From: CAZSXS01 sp964611385 | GTDB taxonomy: Bacteria > Bacillota > Clostridia > Lachnospirales > CAYPQA01 | Direction: 5' to 3' | DNA: 42,154 nt | Assembly: GCA_964611385.1 (NCBI GenBank) | Contig: CAZSXS010000027.1 | Coordinates: 1 to 42,154 of the forward strand | Shown: one piece after another, positions 40,472 to 42,154 of the stretch | Numbering within the stretch: position 1 is the stretch's first letter | How the letters are laid out: the number at the start of each line of letters is the position of its first letter | The notes under the pieces: model-generated | What the model was told of the DNA's origin: nothing | Databases searched by the model: none | The model's input: only the letters and a program-made list of their open reading frames with translations | Position numbers and translations under genes: made by a program

Positions 40472-40517
40472 AAAAGCTAGTGCAGAGCTGATGTAAATCA
40501 GAACTGCACTAGCTTTT
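40472..40517 (+). terminator. terminator of the chemoreceptor gene
   Basis: AAAAGCTAGTGCAG pairs with CTGCACTAGCTTTT and is followed by CTTTTTTAG. Confidence 0.85.
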
Positions 40518-40535
40518 CTTTTTTAGTTGCATCGT

Positions 40536-40633
40536 TATACTCAGTCTCTTAAAATACACTGAGCTACTATTATTAAACCAGATATATTCTTCTGTTTATC
40601 AAAGTGACTTTGCAAAGCTAAACGTGACGGATA
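40536..40633 (-). repeat. family-2 inverted-repeat element, copy 5
   Basis: 98 bp beginning TATACTCAGTCTCTTAAA and ending TTTGCAAAGCTAAACGTGACGGATA-like, in the same orientation as copy 2. Its right end overlaps the last codons and stop of the gene at 40618, so the gene's C-terminus may come from the element. Confidence 0.65.
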
Positions 40634-41304
40634 GCATCAAACCATCGCTCGTATTCCTCCGCTGTGATGGTCACAAGTTCTTTAGACTCGCTTTCCACTA
40701 CATAGCGAGTCAGTAACAAGTCAGTGCCATCCCAACGTTCAAAATCAATATCATCATAAAGATCATATCCATCTTTAAAAAAAGCCTGTATATTCAGTTG
40801 TGTTTGCATGTCTAACATAGGGTCTGCAAACGTGCACAATTGAACACTAAAAGGGCAAACCCAAAAGCAACCTGATACTGCAAGCAGATCATTGAGGGGG
40901 TTATAGTCAATTCCCACCCAAATAAAAGTCTCACCGCCATTCAGCGACGATTCAGGAAAATATTGCATTATTTCGCCCTTTGCAATATCTAAAACGCTAT
41001 ACCCATATAAATCTTGCCTGAAAACCAAATACTCACGCCCATTGCTGTGCTTAATCAATTGATAAAAATCGCCGTTGTTGTCAATGCTCTTCCATTCAGC
41101 GATAACAGAGTCTGCCTTCAGCAGTTGATTGATACTGCTCCTTAAATGATATTCACCAACCTTTCCACTATAATTTTTTGTGCGAAGCAATACTTGTTCA
41201 GAAACAGAACTTATACTTTTATCCACAAAATAGTCCGGCCTAAAAAGGGGCTGGCTTTGATCCCAATGCTTCTTGTATTCCTCCGTGTTTGCCACATTTT
41301 TCAT
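40618..41304 (-). CDS. hypothetical protein
   Basis: 228 aa, soluble, not assigned to a known family. Features visible are HWDQSQPLFRPDYFVDKSIS near the N-terminus, GREYLVFRQDLYGYSVLDI and YFPESSLNGGETFIWVGIDYNPLNDLLAVSGCFW in the middle, and an acidic C-terminal region with TAEEYERWFDAIRHV. There is no signal peptide or membrane helix. SD GGAGG lies 6 bp before the ATG. The start overlaps the end of the decayed NUDIX gene, so the two were probably one operon. The stop codon lies inside a family-2 repeat. Confidence 0.7.
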   Translation of the reverse strand: MKNVANTEEYKKHWDQSQPLFRPDYFVDKSISSVSEQVLLRTKNYSGKVGEYHLRSSINQLLKADSVIAEWKSIDNNGDFYQLIKHSNGREYLVFRQDLYGYSVLDIAKGEIMQYFPESSLNGGETFIWVGIDYNPLNDLLAVSGCFWVCPFSVQLCTFADPMLDMQTQLNIQAFFKDGYDLYDDIDFERWDGTDLLLTRYVVESESKELVTITAEEYERWFDAIRHV

Positions 41305-41688
41305 TGAATACCTCCATAAGGTTTACAAGTATACTTCCGTTTTTCTTTCAACAAAGCCTCATGTACTATCCATAAACCCCACTGTTTTCACTATTATCTG
41401 ACTTGGCTTCACCTGAAATATAGGCACCTGAAAAAGCGACATACCAATCCTGCATATTAAATCGGATGCCTATAATACTTTTGGTTCAACACAAATACCT
41501 GTCTCTTCTAAAAACTCTCGTTTCAAGGCATCTTGATGAGTTTCGTTATAATTGACATAACCACCAGGAACGATTAGCATGTTTTTTCCACTGCCATATG
41601 TATGACGAGCAAGTAAAACTTTATTGTTTTGAATAACTACTCCAGTGACACTTTGCCCAAAATTTGTATTTTCGTTTCCCAATTACAT
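41301..41688 (-). pseudogene. NUDIX hydrolase, frameshifted
   Basis: The first 70 codons encode the N-terminal half of a NUDIX hydrolase with a complete Nudix box, GGYVNYNETHQDALKREFLEETGI. The frame stops after VEPKVL near 41472. The next frame continues IRFNMQDWYVAFSGAYISGEAKSD, as expected for the rest of the fold, and a third frame adds LWIVHEALLKEK. Two one-base deletions explain this, the second in or beside a GGGG run. The ATG at 41688, which has the SD GAGGTG, is followed directly by TAA, so only a TTG at 41682 remains as a start. The product is unlikely to be functional. Confidence 0.75.
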
Positions 41689-41762
41689 GCACCTCTTTTT
41701 AATTATTCCTTAATCTATGGGTACGCAAGATTTGTATCACAATCCCTACTACAGGACCATTC

Positions 41763-41972
41763 CTATAAAAGGCTTTTGAACATCATGCAATGCCCAACGA
41801 ACAACATTTTTAACAGTGTATCAGTCTTGAATGTGTATTGTAGTTTGGTCACAAGCTCACTTTCCTCTTTATATTGATCACCTTCCCTATAAGTATGCCA
41901 CGTTTCACAAGTGTTTCCATTTCTTTTGTTTGAAAATTCTCGCAGCAGAACATTTACCCCACATCTAGCAAC
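41763..41972 (-). pseudogene. possible coding remnant
   Basis: A 69-codon open stretch with protein-like composition (TCETWHTYREGDQYKEESELVTK...TFKTDTLL) but no start codon or SD. It vaguely resembles the C-terminal part of a SAM-dependent methyltransferase. It may be another decayed gene. Confidence 0.3.
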
Positions 41973-42154
41973 TCAAAGTTTTATCAAAATAATTAATATT
42001 TGTTCGCCTCATAGAGACGTAATTTTTAGTCAATATTCCATTAAATTTACAAATTTAAATTACTAATCATGTCATAAGCATTCGATAAATCTACATATAG
42101 GTAAGCGTAAACCCAAGGACACATTTAAGAATGCCCCCGAAAGCGATATAATCT
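41973..42154. other. AT-rich tail of the window, nothing recognised
   Basis: No reading frame, hairpin or repeat with support was found. A TATAAT-like string near 42148 is isolated. Confidence 0.4.

Noticed and set aside
41629..41877. 82-codon plus-strand ORF at the right end
   Set aside because: Antisense to the NUDIX 5' end and to the minus-strand remnant; no SD.

Overview
The window looks like a chromosomal segment of a low-to-moderate GC Firmicute, most likely a clostridial anaerobe. The signs are strong GGAGG ribosome binding sites, sigma-A type promoters with 17-base spacers, an S-layer-homology protein, YesMN/LplBC-type sugar-uptake genes, a TM287/288-type ABC exporter pair and several clostridial-style mobile remnants. 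I cannot name the genus. No rRNA, tRNA or CRISPR array was recognised.

Layout. 1-660 is transposon and gene debris: a probable IS200/IS605 right end, an IS4-family transposase fragment, and a uroporphyrinogen-decarboxylase-like gene cut by it. 687-3845 (minus) holds a Gfo/Idh/MocA oxidoreductase and a sugar-binding lipoprotein. A PHP-domain hydrolase (4195-4902) is followed by an orphan YoeB toxin, a dead TnpB tail, an XRE-methyltransferase fusion, a GNAT stub and a Cys-rich DUF326 protein. 7589-11297 (minus) is a tight operon: ABC ATPase, ABC permease, lipoprotein, ECF sigma factor, small membrane protein, Yip1-like protein and Cys-rich KTR protein. 11435-14960 (minus) encodes a heterodimeric ABC exporter, and 15024-16849 (minus) is rpsB-tsf.

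The plus strand at 17071-20372 carries a long leader with a candidate transcription attenuator, then a GNAT acetyltransferase fused to an M29-like metallopeptidase domain, then a serine hydrolase. 20474-22642 (minus) has secG, recX and a PfkB-family kinase. 22835-25633 (plus) encodes an SLH-CAP-BIG2 surface protein, and 25736-26857 (minus) a hypothetical protein. A GH35 beta-galactosidase follows (27219-28928). 29162-37614 is a glycan-utilisation locus: a YesM/YesN-type two-component system, a sugar-binding lipoprotein, two permeases, and a divergent GH29 alpha-L-fucosidase. The window ends with a poly-HAMP chemoreceptor, a hypothetical protein and a decaying NUDIX gene.

The least expected features are two families of short dispersed elements. 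Family 1 (about 105 bp, 4 copies) has a 25-27 bp perfect or near-perfect hairpin whose two arms change together between copies. It occurs as two inverted pairs, each bracketing one carbohydrate gene (2259-3845 and 27219-28928). Family 2 (about 93-101 bp, terminal inverted repeat TATACTCAGT) occurs at four supported sites plus one solo end. One copy lies between rpsB and tsf and another supplies the 3' end of a gene. The attenuator before the acetyltransferase-peptidase fusion is the best candidate for an uncharacterised inducible system.
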